Part shown: one piece after another, positions 18,097 through 26,606 of the stretch
How positions within the stretch are numbered: position 1 is the stretch's first letter
Layout: each line of letters starts with the position of its first letter
Assembly (NCBI RefSeq): GCF_008974265.1
Contig: NZ_BKZW01000001.1
Location: 992,001-1,056,000 of the forward strand
Direction of reading: 5' to 3'
Length of the DNA stretch: 64,000 nucleotides
Source: Dictyobacter vulcani
Lineage (GTDB): Bacteria; Chloroflexota; Ktedonobacteria; Ktedonobacterales; Ktedonobacteraceae
Made by a program: the position numbers and the translations under genes
Notes under the pieces: model-generated
The model's database searches: none
Seen by the model: the letters and a program-made list of their open reading frames with translations, nothing else
What the model was told of the DNA's origin: nothing

Positions 18097-18882
18097 ATGA
18101 GTAACTGGCTCATCTATCCATTGACAATTGCAGACCAACAACGGCATATTGAGCAGGGTGAACACCTGCTGACGACTGTCCAGGCTGGCGATCCCGCGAC
18201 TCTTTTCTGGTCTATTGCCGAGCCAGCCGGACTGGTACTCGGGTTTTCCCAAAAGCAAACGGTGATCAATCCTGCCGCTTTGCTAGCGGGATCACTGCCT
18301 ATTTATCATCGGCGCGCTGGTGGGACCGCAGTACTGGTTGGTCCGACTCTGCTTAGTCTGGATGTCATCTTGCCTGCCGATCATCCTCTCCAATTACCAG
18401 ATCTGGTTGAATCTTATCGCTGGTTTGGAGAAACCTGGGTGGCCGCGCTGGCACAATTAGGTGTCACCACACGCGTCGTACCACCGGCGGAGGCTCATGC
18501 CCAACGTGCCTTACGCAAGCAACCAGAAACACGTGAATACGAGTTATTGATGAACCGCGCTTGCTATGGTTCGCTCTCCCCCTATGAAGTTGTGGTGGGA
18601 CAGCGCAAAGTAGTTGGCTTTGATATGATTCGGCGGCGCACGGGTAGTTTATTGCAGGCAGGCGTACTCTTGCAATGGGACACCCAAGTATTAGCACATC
18701 TGCTCGGTCATACACCAGATGAACAAATAACGCTACAAAAAGGCTTATTGGATCGTGCGGTGGGATTAGATACCCTACTTGGACGTGTTATCACTAGTGA
18801 CGAGGTAATCAGCGCATTTGAACGCGTCCTCATTCCAGATGAGCGTCAGCGTTTTGTGGTTGATCCACTATCCTCTCTTTAA
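18097..18882 (+). CDS. Lipoate-protein ligase A family protein
   Basis: 261 residues, BPL/LplA/LipB fold. Visible motifs are RRAGGTAVLVG near residue 71 (family RRxGGGxxxx, with Thr for the third Gly), and SPYEVVVGQRKVVGFDM around 165-180 containing the conserved Lys, then RRRTGSLLQAGVLLQ. A Cys (ACYGSLSPYE) precedes the Lys motif. The family attaches lipoate or octanoate to carrier domains, so it may be a ligase or a LipM-type transferase; the sequence does not decide. AAAGG lies 4 bases before the ATG at 18097. Confidence 0.75.
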   Translation: MSNWLIYPLTIADQQRHIEQGEHLLTTVQAGDPATLFWSIAEPAGLVLGFSQKQTVINPAALLAGSLPIYHRRAGGTAVLVGPTLLSLDVILPADHPLQLPDLVESYRWFGETWVAALAQLGVTTRVVPPAEAHAQRALRKQPETREYELLMNRACYGSLSPYEVVVGQRKVVGFDMIRRRTGSLLQAGVLLQWDTQVLAHLLGHTPDEQITLQKGLLDRAVGLDTLLGRVITSDEVISAFERVLIPDERQRFVVDPLSSL

Positions 18883-18910
18883 ATTTAGACGAAAGGTTTT
18901 TTTTCATACA

Positions 18911-19747
18911 ATGGGAGATCGAACAGCTGAGGGCGCAGTCGAGATGTTGACTGAGCCAGATTATGAGGCGATGGTAATCGGGGCACACCCTGATGATAAT
19001 GACTTTGGAACTGCCGCAACCTGCGCATTATGGGCCAGTCAGGGCAAAAAGATTGTCTGGGTCGTTATGACCGATGGCACAGAAGGTAGTGAGATTCCCA
19101 GTCAGAGCGATGAAGAGTTGATGCTGCTCCGTGAGCAGGAACAACGCGCTGCGGCTGAAGTATACGGTGTACAAGCCGTTGAGTTTCTGCGCAATCGTGA
19201 TGGTCACCTGGTTAATACCGAGGATGTACGCCGCAATGTGGTCAAACTCATTCGCAAATATCGTCCACGCGTCATCTTCACACATGATCCTACATCCCAT
19301 ATCATGGCTCCTGATCCAGATGAAAAACCAGATGCAACCGGTTATCTGAATCATCCAGACCACCGCGCAGTAGGGAATATTGTTGTGGATTCTATCTTTC
19401 CGTTTGCGGGCAATCCTCGCTCCTTCCGAGAACTACTGGCTGAAGGTCTACAACCCTACCGCGTACACGAAGTGTATTTCTTCGGTACCTTGCAGACCAA
19501 CACCTATGTAGATGTTACGGAGAGCATCGAGAAAAAGGGGCAGGGACTGATGTGCCATGCTTCACAATTTAATCCAGAAGATACTGAACGTATGGCTGCG
19601 CGCATGCGCGATCGAGCCGCCAGTGTGGCGAAAGAGGCTAAAGAGAAAAAGGGCCTGGAGATGCGCTATGCCGAATCTTTCCGCCGCATGAAGCTGCATA
19701 TTCCACCAGAACCCAAAACAACTACCCTGCCTGGCAGCGAAGAATAA
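18911..19747 (+). CDS. PIG-L / LmbE-like deacetylase
   Basis: 278 residues. Zinc-dependent N-deacetylase family. The metal-binding AHPDD occurs near residue 26, and HPDHRAVG near residue 145 supplies the third ligand. The EGSE/RNRDG region is typical. Family members remove acetyl from GlcNAc-linked compounds, as in mycothiol, bacillithiol or glycan synthesis. The C-terminal 40 residues are charged and helical. It follows the lipoate ligase-like gene by 28 bases and may be co-transcribed. The ATG at 18911 is used; the frame is open further upstream, but that would overlap the previous gene. Confidence 0.85.
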   Translation: MGDRTAEGAVEMLTEPDYEAMVIGAHPDDNDFGTAATCALWASQGKKIVWVVMTDGTEGSEIPSQSDEELMLLREQEQRAAAEVYGVQAVEFLRNRDGHLVNTEDVRRNVVKLIRKYRPRVIFTHDPTSHIMAPDPDEKPDATGYLNHPDHRAVGNIVVDSIFPFAGNPRSFRELLAEGLQPYRVHEVYFFGTLQTNTYVDVTESIEKKGQGLMCHASQFNPEDTERMAARMRDRAASVAKEAKEKKGLEMRYAESFRRMKLHIPPEPKTTTLPGSEE

Positions 19748-19753
19748 CGCAAG

Positions 19754-19811
19754 GGCAGAATACAAACAGGGCTGGTTCCATATGCGGAACCAGCCTTGTT
19801 TGTGTTCTGCC
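19754..19811. terminator. Very long hairpin between convergent genes
   Basis: A 26-bp stem with two G·U pairs (19754-19779 and 19786-19811) around the loop ATATGC. It begins seven bases after the PIG-L stop and ends before the convergent peptidase gene. There is no T run, but position and stability suggest bidirectional termination or transcript end protection. Confidence 0.7.
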
Positions 19812-19825
19812 TGACTGCTTTTCTG

Positions 19826-20887
19826 CTATTTGGGGGTCACAACAACAGCAAAACCACCCCAGAGGGAGAGGAATTTCTGCTTGGACATCATGGTTTGATT
19901 TAAAATTGAGGAGTCAGCCAGATAGACATTGTTTCCCTGACCACCCCGTAGGACCAGGATATGCCCGCCTGGAACACGTGAGGGTGGGAAACTTACGATC
20001 ACCGGGTGGCCTTGATTGGCGATTTTGAGCACTTCATCAAGCGAAGGATTGTTTAAGTGCGTGGCATTAAAACCGAATTTGTCGACGGTTATATCGATAC
20101 CACTCGGCTGCAATAAACCGCTCTCAGGCGTAATCTGGTGCAGGTTGGACTCGACTTTTAAAATGTCAGTCACACGGAAATGAGAGCCACTTTTATAAGA
20201 GTTGATGACTTCGGTCATAGCTGCGGCTGAACAAGCGGATGCCGCCCATTGGTCAAATTCATTTTGAGAGGTATACTGCTCAACTGACATCTGATTGACA
20301 CGTAACAAAGCTTTCGATGCGCCAGACACACCGGCAAAGAGCGGCTGTGAAGGTTGCGTGACAGGCTTTGAGCCTGCCTTTGGCGCTGGATTATTGGAGG
20401 TATCTGGCATCGTTACGTTCCAGAACGATTGAATAGAACTGGAAGGTGCAAAGAGCAATGGCTGTAATGAAATGATTCCAAAGCCAAACAAAGCCACTAA
20501 AATTAAACACATTCCTAACCACGGGGTAGGCTCTCCCTGGCGTGGTTGGATAAGTTGTCTGACATCGAGCAGCGAAAAAAAGCGGGACCAGGTGCCTGCG
20601 ACTGGCGCGGCAGATTCCGCGAAATCATAGGTCTCATAGGTATAGCGCATTTGGGGTTGCTGTACACGGGCTGAGCGCTGAGCACGGGCGGTTTGCTGTA
20701 ACTGCGTATTTTTACCACCACCGTATACCTGACCACCAGACCTACCATATAGTCGCTGTCGGGCCTCATTACGAGACGCGTATGAGATATCGCGACGGTT
20801 GGAGGTTTGCGTTCTGGGCGACAGAAACAAGCCTGCAACAACTAGTGTCAAAGCAATACCCAACAACGTCAGCAGGACAATAATCAT
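19826..20887 (-). CDS. Membrane protein with C39-like peptidase domain
   Basis: 353 residues. A hydrophobic segment at 2-23 is followed by a basic, Gln/Tyr-rich linker and a second hydrophobic segment at about 122-145. The C-terminal 170 residues look like a C39-family papain-like domain: Cys in AASACSAAAMTEV (about residue 218), His in PGGHILVLRGG (about 308) and Asp in LADSS. These would be the catalytic triad. With the domain after the second segment it could face outside the cell. Some family members are inactive or bind peptides; here all three residues are present. Confidence 0.75.
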   Translation of the reverse strand: MIIVLLTLLGIALTLVVAGLFLSPRTQTSNRRDISYASRNEARQRLYGRSGGQVYGGGKNTQLQQTARAQRSARVQQPQMRYTYETYDFAESAAPVAGTWSRFFSLLDVRQLIQPRQGEPTPWLGMCLILVALFGFGIISLQPLLFAPSSSIQSFWNVTMPDTSNNPAPKAGSKPVTQPSQPLFAGVSGASKALLRVNQMSVEQYTSQNEFDQWAASACSAAAMTEVINSYKSGSHFRVTDILKVESNLHQITPESGLLQPSGIDITVDKFGFNATHLNNPSLDEVLKIANQGHPVIVSFPPSRVPGGHILVLRGGQGNNVYLADSSILNQTMMSKQKFLSLWGGFAVVVTPK

Positions 20888-21403
20888 TCACAACTCCCTG
20901 ATATGTAAAAGAAACTCACTTTTTATACAATGTTGACAGATAATCATCTATAACTATATCTGACAATTGCTACGACTCCAACCCGGGTAGCCAGAATGTA
21001 ATTCGCACCTCAACAATATGGGCGGAGACCGCTTCAATACAGGTATCGAGCTAGCATAAATCTTTATTAGTATACCATACAAAACAGGTGGATGCCATCA
21101 AAATTGCAATCAAATACAGCTATCTACATTAAAAAATAGTAATTTAACATGGCAGGATCTTGCAGAAAAAAACGTGAAGGCTGCTCTCTCACGGCTAACA
21201 TTGCAATACAAGACTATAGGACATTATAAGCACAACTATTCGAGGAGATTTTTTGTTGTCTCTCTGTGGCTTAACAGACGCTCGGGATCATGATATGATC
21301 TAGGTGTTTTATTTCTAGTGAGCAAAGCAACACATCAAAAATGAACGCGCTTCTTGCTACAATTTGCAGGCTCGACAAGTGATGCAGCAAAAGAGGGAGA
21401 ACT
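20888..21403. other. Intergenic region, 516 bases
   Basis: AT-rich region between the divergent peptidase gene and a 90-residue gene. An inverted repeat GATCA-tgata-TGATC lies at 21286-21300. The ribosome binding site of the next gene (AGGGAG) is at its end. No other element is recognised. Confidence 0.45.
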
Positions 21404-21676
21404 ATGTACGTCTACTATATTTTACGCGGAACACAAAAAAATCAGTCGATTGAAATTGATGGGGATGTCACGGATGAACTGTTTCCTGGCCTGGATCGAT
21501 CAGAAGGTCCTGATGTGATCAGCGCCGTGATCAAAAAAAATGAAGAAGAAGGTACTAGCGCCGTGTGGACCGAGTGTGATCTGACCAATGAGTATTATGA
21601 TCGTGATGATACGTATGTCTATGCACAGAAACGCTGGATCCGTCGCTCGGATGTTCCCCTGGGCAATAATCGTTAG
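21404..21676 (+). CDS. Hypothetical acidic protein
   Basis: 90 residues, soluble, acidic, with no recognised domain. It begins MYVYYILRG and ends in a basic patch (KRWIRRSD). AGGGAG lies 5 bases before the ATG. It precedes the degenerate asparagine synthetase-like gene by 61 bases on the same strand, so the two may be co-transcribed. Codon use is like the neighbours, and the ribosome binding site supports a real gene. Confidence 0.6.
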   Translation: MYVYYILRGTQKNQSIEIDGDVTDELFPGLDRSEGPDVISAVIKKNEEEGTSAVWTECDLTNEYYDRDDTYVYAQKRWIRRSDVPLGNNR

Positions 21677-21737
21677 CGCACAGATCGCTAGCCTGTAAGG
21701 CTGTACCTCCAATCGAGAAAAGAAAGGCAAGGAACAG

Positions 21738-23342
21738 ATGCCTGTACTTGCAGGATGGTTAACCGGCGAACAGGTGCCACAAGAGGCCATTGAGCAGACG
21801 CTTACAGCCATGGGTGGTGTCCTGGCCAGCCACGGTGGAGAGCCAGCCAGCACCATCCAACCGGGTGCTGGTCTGATTGCATTTTCCGATACAGCGTATA
21901 CAATGCAACAGAAAGAGCCAGCTGTGCTGGATTGGGTGCCCGATCGTCGAACGCTGGTTTATCGCCGGCCGCTTTCGGGCCTGCATCCTCTATACTATGT
22001 CGAGAACTGGCCAGCAGAGGGAAATCTTCTTTTTGCCAGCGAAATCAAAGCTCTGCTCGCGGTAGGGGTGCCCAGACGCTTACATATAGCGGCACTGACT
22101 GCGCTGGTCCAGTATGGTTCTATTCCAGCTCCCTGGACGGCATTTAAAGATATTCACGTGGTACCTGCCGGCTCAATTTTGCGCTGGCAACATACAAAAG
22201 TGGTGCTCAATCATGCCAGTGACTTCGTGTTAGAAACCCCTGACTCGCCAGGCACCAATTTCGAAAAGCTAGATGGCTTGCTCTCCCAGACCACCCGGGA
22301 CCTCCTACCATCCCATGAACAATTGGTGGCGCTGGTGAATGGGGATCGGGCATCACTATTGGTTGCCGCACTGGCCTCACAATACAAACAGACGGCGGTG
22401 CCACTGGCGACCCTGGGACACGATCAGCCACTGAACGATAGAGCCTGGCAAAACATCCAGGCAGTTACCGACAAGTATAGTTCCCCGCTACTGGCCATTA
22501 CTGGTGTAGATCAACCAGAATACTGGCAGGCCACCCTCCTCGGCTTAGAGTCTCCTTGCTGCGATAGCCGGGGCCTGGCAATTCACCAGTTGCTACATAC
22601 GAGTTCAATGGAAACAGGGGCTCGTGTGGCTCTCAGTGCCCTGGGGGCACAAACGCTGATGGGATTAACCAGTAAACGTCTCCCTGCGAGCATGAATAAC
22701 ACAACTGATCTGTTAGCTGCCCAGCGCCAGCTGACGCAGCCACTGCTGATGCAACAACTTGAAGAAATCTGGTCACCAGCGGCTCATCAACTGCTGCAAT
22801 CCAGTGAATCCTGGGAGGATACCTTGCATGCGCGCAAGCTCCAGCGCCACGCACAGCAATATACAGATCACAATCTGGGCATGCACTATCTGGATCTGCA
22901 TATCAATCTTGCGGATAGACTGGTTCAGCCCTTCTACCAGCTAGCACTGCAAGAACAGATGATCATACGCTCACCATATCTGCAGCCAGCAGTCATGGAG
23001 ACGCTGATCAGTCTGGCACAACCGCTGGCACAGGATCTTAACTATAGGAAGAGCATGGTTAAGATGATCAAACGCCATATCCCCAGGTTATCAAATGTGC
23101 CTGCAGCCCTGCCACTTTTGCTGCCAACACCATCATTACAGATATCCAGGCATAAAGAAAATGAACTGCTGCAACAAGTATTGTCACCAGCAGCCATCCA
23201 AAAACTGGACCTGTTCAATTTCACTAATATCCAGGCACTGCAGCCACGCGCAGCAGGAGATTGGATCACAGATCAAGCATTGATCTTTGTCTTTACCACG
23301 CAGTTATTCTGTGTCCTGTTTGGCATCGAGGAATGGGCATAA
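21738..23342 (+). CDS. Degenerate asparagine synthetase B-like protein (probable pseudoenzyme)
   Basis: 534 residues. Residues 1-160 follow the class II glutaminase domain of AsnB: RPLSGLHPLYY, LLFASEIKALLA, the helical segment and FKDIHVVPAGSILRW are clear. The remainder aligns in outline with the ATP-pyrophosphatase (Asn synthase) domain. The catalytic Cys2 is Pro (the protein starts MPVLAGW, not MCGI), the ATP loop SGGxDS is replaced by LVNGDRAS near residue 197, and the GGDE motif region reads ALGAQTL. Neither glutamine hydrolysis nor amide transfer should be possible. It may act as a binding or regulatory protein. The frame is intact over its whole length, so it is maintained. Confidence 0.8.
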   Translation: MPVLAGWLTGEQVPQEAIEQTLTAMGGVLASHGGEPASTIQPGAGLIAFSDTAYTMQQKEPAVLDWVPDRRTLVYRRPLSGLHPLYYVENWPAEGNLLFASEIKALLAVGVPRRLHIAALTALVQYGSIPAPWTAFKDIHVVPAGSILRWQHTKVVLNHASDFVLETPDSPGTNFEKLDGLLSQTTRDLLPSHEQLVALVNGDRASLLVAALASQYKQTAVPLATLGHDQPLNDRAWQNIQAVTDKYSSPLLAITGVDQPEYWQATLLGLESPCCDSRGLAIHQLLHTSSMETGARVALSALGAQTLMGLTSKRLPASMNNTTDLLAAQRQLTQPLLMQQLEEIWSPAAHQLLQSSESWEDTLHARKLQRHAQQYTDHNLGMHYLDLHINLADRLVQPFYQLALQEQMIIRSPYLQPAVMETLISLAQPLAQDLNYRKSMVKMIKRHIPRLSNVPAALPLLLPTPSLQISRHKENELLQQVLSPAAIQKLDLFNFTNIQALQPRAAGDWITDQALIFVFTTQLFCVLFGIEEWA

Positions 23343-23344
23343 AA

Positions 23345-23382
23345 AAAGAGCGCCCGTAGCTAAACTACCCATGGCGCTCTTT
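23345..23382. terminator. Bidirectional terminator
   Basis: AAAGAGCGCC (23345-23354) pairs with GGCGCTCTTT (23373-23382), with inner GTAG/CTAC pairing. It lies between convergent genes with A and T runs on the flanks. Confidence 0.85.
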
Positions 23383-23390
23383 CATCAATC

Positions 23391-24812
23391 CTAATGATCA
23401 ACTCCTTCAATCTCATCGGCTGCGGTAGCATTGCCATGGCTGGCCGCCCAGCGTAACGCTTCACCTGCCAGGTAAAGAGACCCGGTAGCACAGATCAGAT
23501 CTGAAGAATCAGCCAGATCGCAGGCAAGATCCAGAGCCTGTTCACAGGTGTCTGCTAACTGGACAGAAACGTCCGGTGCATATTCAGCCATCAGTTGTTG
23601 CAACTCTTCGGGTTTCATCGCACGAGGATTATTCGCCTGTGTGAGCACGATGCTATCAATGCTGGCTAATTCCTGCAACATACGAGATATATCTTTGTCT
23701 TTATTGACACCTACAACACAGATCAAACGATGTGGTTCAAAAGTTGAGCGCAGGGCTAGCAGCAACTTTTGCATCGAGTCGGCGTTGTGAGCGCCATCGA
23801 CAACTATAGTGGGCTCATGGCCGACGACCTGTATACGCGCAGGCCAATGAACCGAGGCCAGGCCTTTATATAGGGCCTCCTCATCCCATTCAATCCCTTT
23901 CTGCCGCAACTCCTCTAGTGTAGCAACCGCAACCGTGGCGTTCTCGACCTGGTGCTCACCAATCAATGGTGTCCATAGATCAGCATAGGTTCCTGCCGGA
24001 GTCTGAATCGAGAAACGCTGGCCGTGTTCGTTTTGCTCGTGGATCTGATAGCGATAACTAAAAGGCAGCAAGTTACCTGCCCTGACCTCGGCCTCTGCCA
24101 GATCCACGGCATCAGGTCCAACGCGCATCATACGAGCGTTGCGCTGGCGAGCGATCGCGGCAATGGCTAGCAGGGCTTCAGGAGCCTGCGCCGAAGTTAC
24201 TACAATCCCATTGGGTTTGATAATACCAGCTTTTTCAGTGGCGATTTTGGTAAGGGTATCGCCAAGAATGCTCATATGGTCGTAGCTTATCGAGGTGATA
24301 ACCGAAACCAGCGGCTGCGTCACATTCGTCGCATCCAGACGCCCACCCAGGCCAACTTCTACGACCGCATGCCGTACCTGCTGGCGTGCGAAATAGAGGA
24401 AAGCCAGGGCGGTACCAACTTCATAGGTAATAAAGGGACCATATTCCTGACTGGCCTCGATCTGCTCAACTGCGGCTTTGATCTCTGGAACCAGCGCGGC
24501 TACCTCTTGTTCTGTGATCAGGTGGCCATTGCACTGGGAACGTTCACGAAAAGTGTGCAGGTCCGGCTGGGTGTATAATCCAGTGCGCAGGCCAGCTTCA
24601 CGTAACACACGCTCAATATATGCTGCGGTAGAACCTTTGCCTTTAGTGCCTGCGATCAACGTATTACTATACTGCAAATGAGGATTTCCCAGACGCTTCA
24701 GGAGTTCGACTTCACGCAACATATTCTCATTACGATCACGGGTATATTTGCCGTTCCGTTCATAATCGGTAAAGCCATAAATATAATTTAATGCTTCAGT
24801 GTAATTCATCAT
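23391..24812 (-). CDS. folC: Folylpolyglutamate synthase / dihydrofolate synthase
   Basis: 473 residues. Mur-ligase fold enzyme that adds glutamate to dihydropteroate and folates. The ATP loop AGTKGKGST, the FolC signature YGPFITYEVGTALAF, EVGLGGRLDATN, SISYDHMSILGDT, TEKAGIIK and DGAHNADSM are all present. Several ATG codons in tandem (24807-24815) follow GAGAGGG; the ATG at 24810-24812 has a 5-base spacer and is used here. It starts 10 bases after the folP stop, so folP-folC form one operon. Confidence 0.92.
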   Translation of the reverse strand: MMNYTEALNYIYGFTDYERNGKYTRDRNENMLREVELLKRLGNPHLQYSNTLIAGTKGKGSTAAYIERVLREAGLRTGLYTQPDLHTFRERSQCNGHLITEQEVAALVPEIKAAVEQIEASQEYGPFITYEVGTALAFLYFARQQVRHAVVEVGLGGRLDATNVTQPLVSVITSISYDHMSILGDTLTKIATEKAGIIKPNGIVVTSAQAPEALLAIAAIARQRNARMMRVGPDAVDLAEAEVRAGNLLPFSYRYQIHEQNEHGQRFSIQTPAGTYADLWTPLIGEHQVENATVAVATLEELRQKGIEWDEEALYKGLASVHWPARIQVVGHEPTIVVDGAHNADSMQKLLLALRSTFEPHRLICVVGVNKDKDISRMLQELASIDSIVLTQANNPRAMKPEELQQLMAEYAPDVSVQLADTCEQALDLACDLADSSDLICATGSLYLAGEALRWAASHGNATAADEIEGVDH

Positions 24813-24822
24813 CATCACCCTC

Positions 24823-25728
24823 TCATATCAGGGACTGCTGAAAAGTTCCACGTACAATCGCGTCGCTCATTTTGACCACACGCATCATCTCGCGTACATC
24901 ATGAACCCGCACAATATCAGCACCCTGCTCAATACCCAGCGCAACGGTGGCGGCAGTACCCTCTATGCGTTCGGCCGGAGGCAAACCACCGAGCACCAGT
25001 CCAATCGTCGATTTACGTGAGGTTCCCAGCAGTAAAGGGCGTCCCAGCACACGCAACTCACCCAGGCGGCGTAACAGGGTCAGGTTCTCTTCCGGAGTGG
25101 TGCCAAAACCAATACCTGGATCTATAATAATATGCTCCCAGGCAATCCCTGCTGCCAGCGCTCGATCGATCGCAGTGGAAAGAAAACGGGTCACATCACT
25201 AACAATCTCATGTTTTTGATATCCACGCATATTCGCCATCAGCACCACTGGCACGCCATGTGCACGCGCGACCTCGGCCATTGCAGGATCCTGCTGGAGG
25301 GCCCAGATATCATTAATTATATTAGCCCCCGCTATCAATGCTTGATCGGCTACTTCAGCTTTATAGCTATCAATAGAGATGATGATCTCCGCGGGCAATG
25401 CCGCACGCAGAGCCTGGATCAAGGGAACCACGCGCTCAATCTCCTGCGCCGCTGTAACCAGTTCAGCGTGAGGACGAGTTGACTCGCCACCAACATCGAT
25501 AAAGGTTGCACCGTCCGCCACGAACTGTTGCGCCTGCGCCACCGCGCGCTGGATCCAATCGCCATCCGTTTGTAAACCATCGCCAGAAAATGAGTCTGGC
25601 GTCGCATTAACAATCCCCATCACATACGTAGAGCGCCCCCATTCAATCCGATAATCGGACCATTGTGTTGGAGAAAAAGTAGTTGCCAGTAATGATGCCA
25701 TGATGAAACCATCCTTCTGTTCAGACAC
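24823..25728 (-). CDS. folP: Dihydropteroate synthase
   Basis: 301 residues. Joins p-aminobenzoate to dihydropterin pyrophosphate in folate synthesis, the sulfonamide target. TIM barrel with MGIVNATPDSFSGDG near residue 37, DVGGESTRP, ISIDSYKAEVA, ANIINDIWA, IIDPGIGFGTT and LLGTSRKS, and a C-terminal RVHDVREMM. The loop usually written LMHMxG reads LMANMRG. GTG start at 25726-25728 with GAGGAG 8 bases upstream. First gene of the folP-folC operon. Confidence 0.93.
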   Translation of the reverse strand: MSEQKDGFIMASLLATTFSPTQWSDYRIEWGRSTYVMGIVNATPDSFSGDGLQTDGDWIQRAVAQAQQFVADGATFIDVGGESTRPHAELVTAAQEIERVVPLIQALRAALPAEIIISIDSYKAEVADQALIAGANIINDIWALQQDPAMAEVARAHGVPVVLMANMRGYQKHEIVSDVTRFLSTAIDRALAAGIAWEHIIIDPGIGFGTTPEENLTLLRRLGELRVLGRPLLLGTSRKSTIGLVLGGLPPAERIEGTAATVALGIEQGADIVRVHDVREMMRVVKMSDAIVRGTFQQSLI

Positions 25729-26035
25729 AAGAAACTCTCCTCATCATATCTTGTCACTCAACCCACGGGCAACTGTCAGTCTGGCTTCAATCTTCTCATT
25801 CAGGATACGATAGGTAGAAGTAGGTACTGTCGCGCAGAGACAAAGCACTGCTATAGGTCTTTTAGGCAGATTGACAACAACTCAGCAGCCTGATTCGTTA
25901 TACTCCACAGATCTACCAGTGCTATACTACCTGGTAACAGGTTCTTAAAAAACACGTTCTTAAAAATATCTTATTGTACAGCTACGATTGCGCTCCGGCC
26001 GCAATCACTCAATAATGACAAGGGAAGAAAATAGT
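25729..26035. other. Divergent intergenic region
   Basis: 307 bases between folP (minus) and a zinc-finger gene (plus). It has a 6-bp inverted repeat TACCAG/CTGGTA at about 25915-25937 and a tandem GTTCTTAAAAA repeat near 25940-25965. No promoter with good spacing could be fixed. Confidence 0.4.
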
Positions 26036-26530
26036 ATGAGCAACACCACTGAGTCAAAAGCCTATCAGCGTAGTGTTAATGCCGCTCGTCGTTGTCATGA
26101 ATGTAATGAAGAAGCACTCGGGCGCTGTCCTGATTGCCATATGGGGTTCTGTCAGCAGCATTTTCCCAAGCAACAACATTCTCCCTGTGCTGAAAAACAG
26201 ATGAAGCTAGCACAAACTCAGGTCTGCTATCTCTGTGGTACCCAGGTCTATCCAGATCAGTGGTCGCTCTCAAAGACGGCTCACTATGTGGATCAGTCCA
26301 ACTGCCATGGTTGTGGTCGCTATATCTGTGATGATTTACATACGCAAAGCAAAGATGAGGATGTGGTCATTTCACGCGAAGGTTTACGTGGCCATCGCTA
26401 CCAATATATTAATCGCTACTGCGATATGTGTTCACCATTCAGACGTGTGGGCGGCCTGCGAGGCGTCACGCGCATTTTGGTAGGCATTGGAACGGTAGCC
26501 GCAGGAGTTTTCTTCTACCTGCATCCATAA
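26036..26530 (+). CDS. Cys/His-rich zinc-binding membrane protein (AN1/B-box-like)
   Basis: 164 residues. Residues 20-60 have the spacing CHEC...CPDC...FCQQH...H...C, like an AN1 or B-box zinc finger. A second cluster, CYLC, then CHGC and CDDLH, and a final CDMC, gives at least two more zinc sites. A C-terminal helix (VGIGTVAAGVFFYL) probably anchors the protein in the membrane with the fingers in the cytoplasm. Role unknown; such fingers mediate protein binding. AAGGGAAG precedes the ATG at 26036; upstream in-frame ATGs at 25988 and 26015 are less favoured. Confidence 0.7.
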   Translation: MSNTTESKAYQRSVNAARRCHECNEEALGRCPDCHMGFCQQHFPKQQHSPCAEKQMKLAQTQVCYLCGTQVYPDQWSLSKTAHYVDQSNCHGCGRYICDDLHTQSKDEDVVISREGLRGHRYQYINRYCDMCSPFRRVGGLRGVTRILVGIGTVAAGVFFYLHP

Positions 26531-26606
26531 ATCGAGATACTGAGGAGAGAAAGGGGGACGAGGCGAATAGCGAGTACGCGCTATACCATCTCGTATCGTC
26601 ATATTC

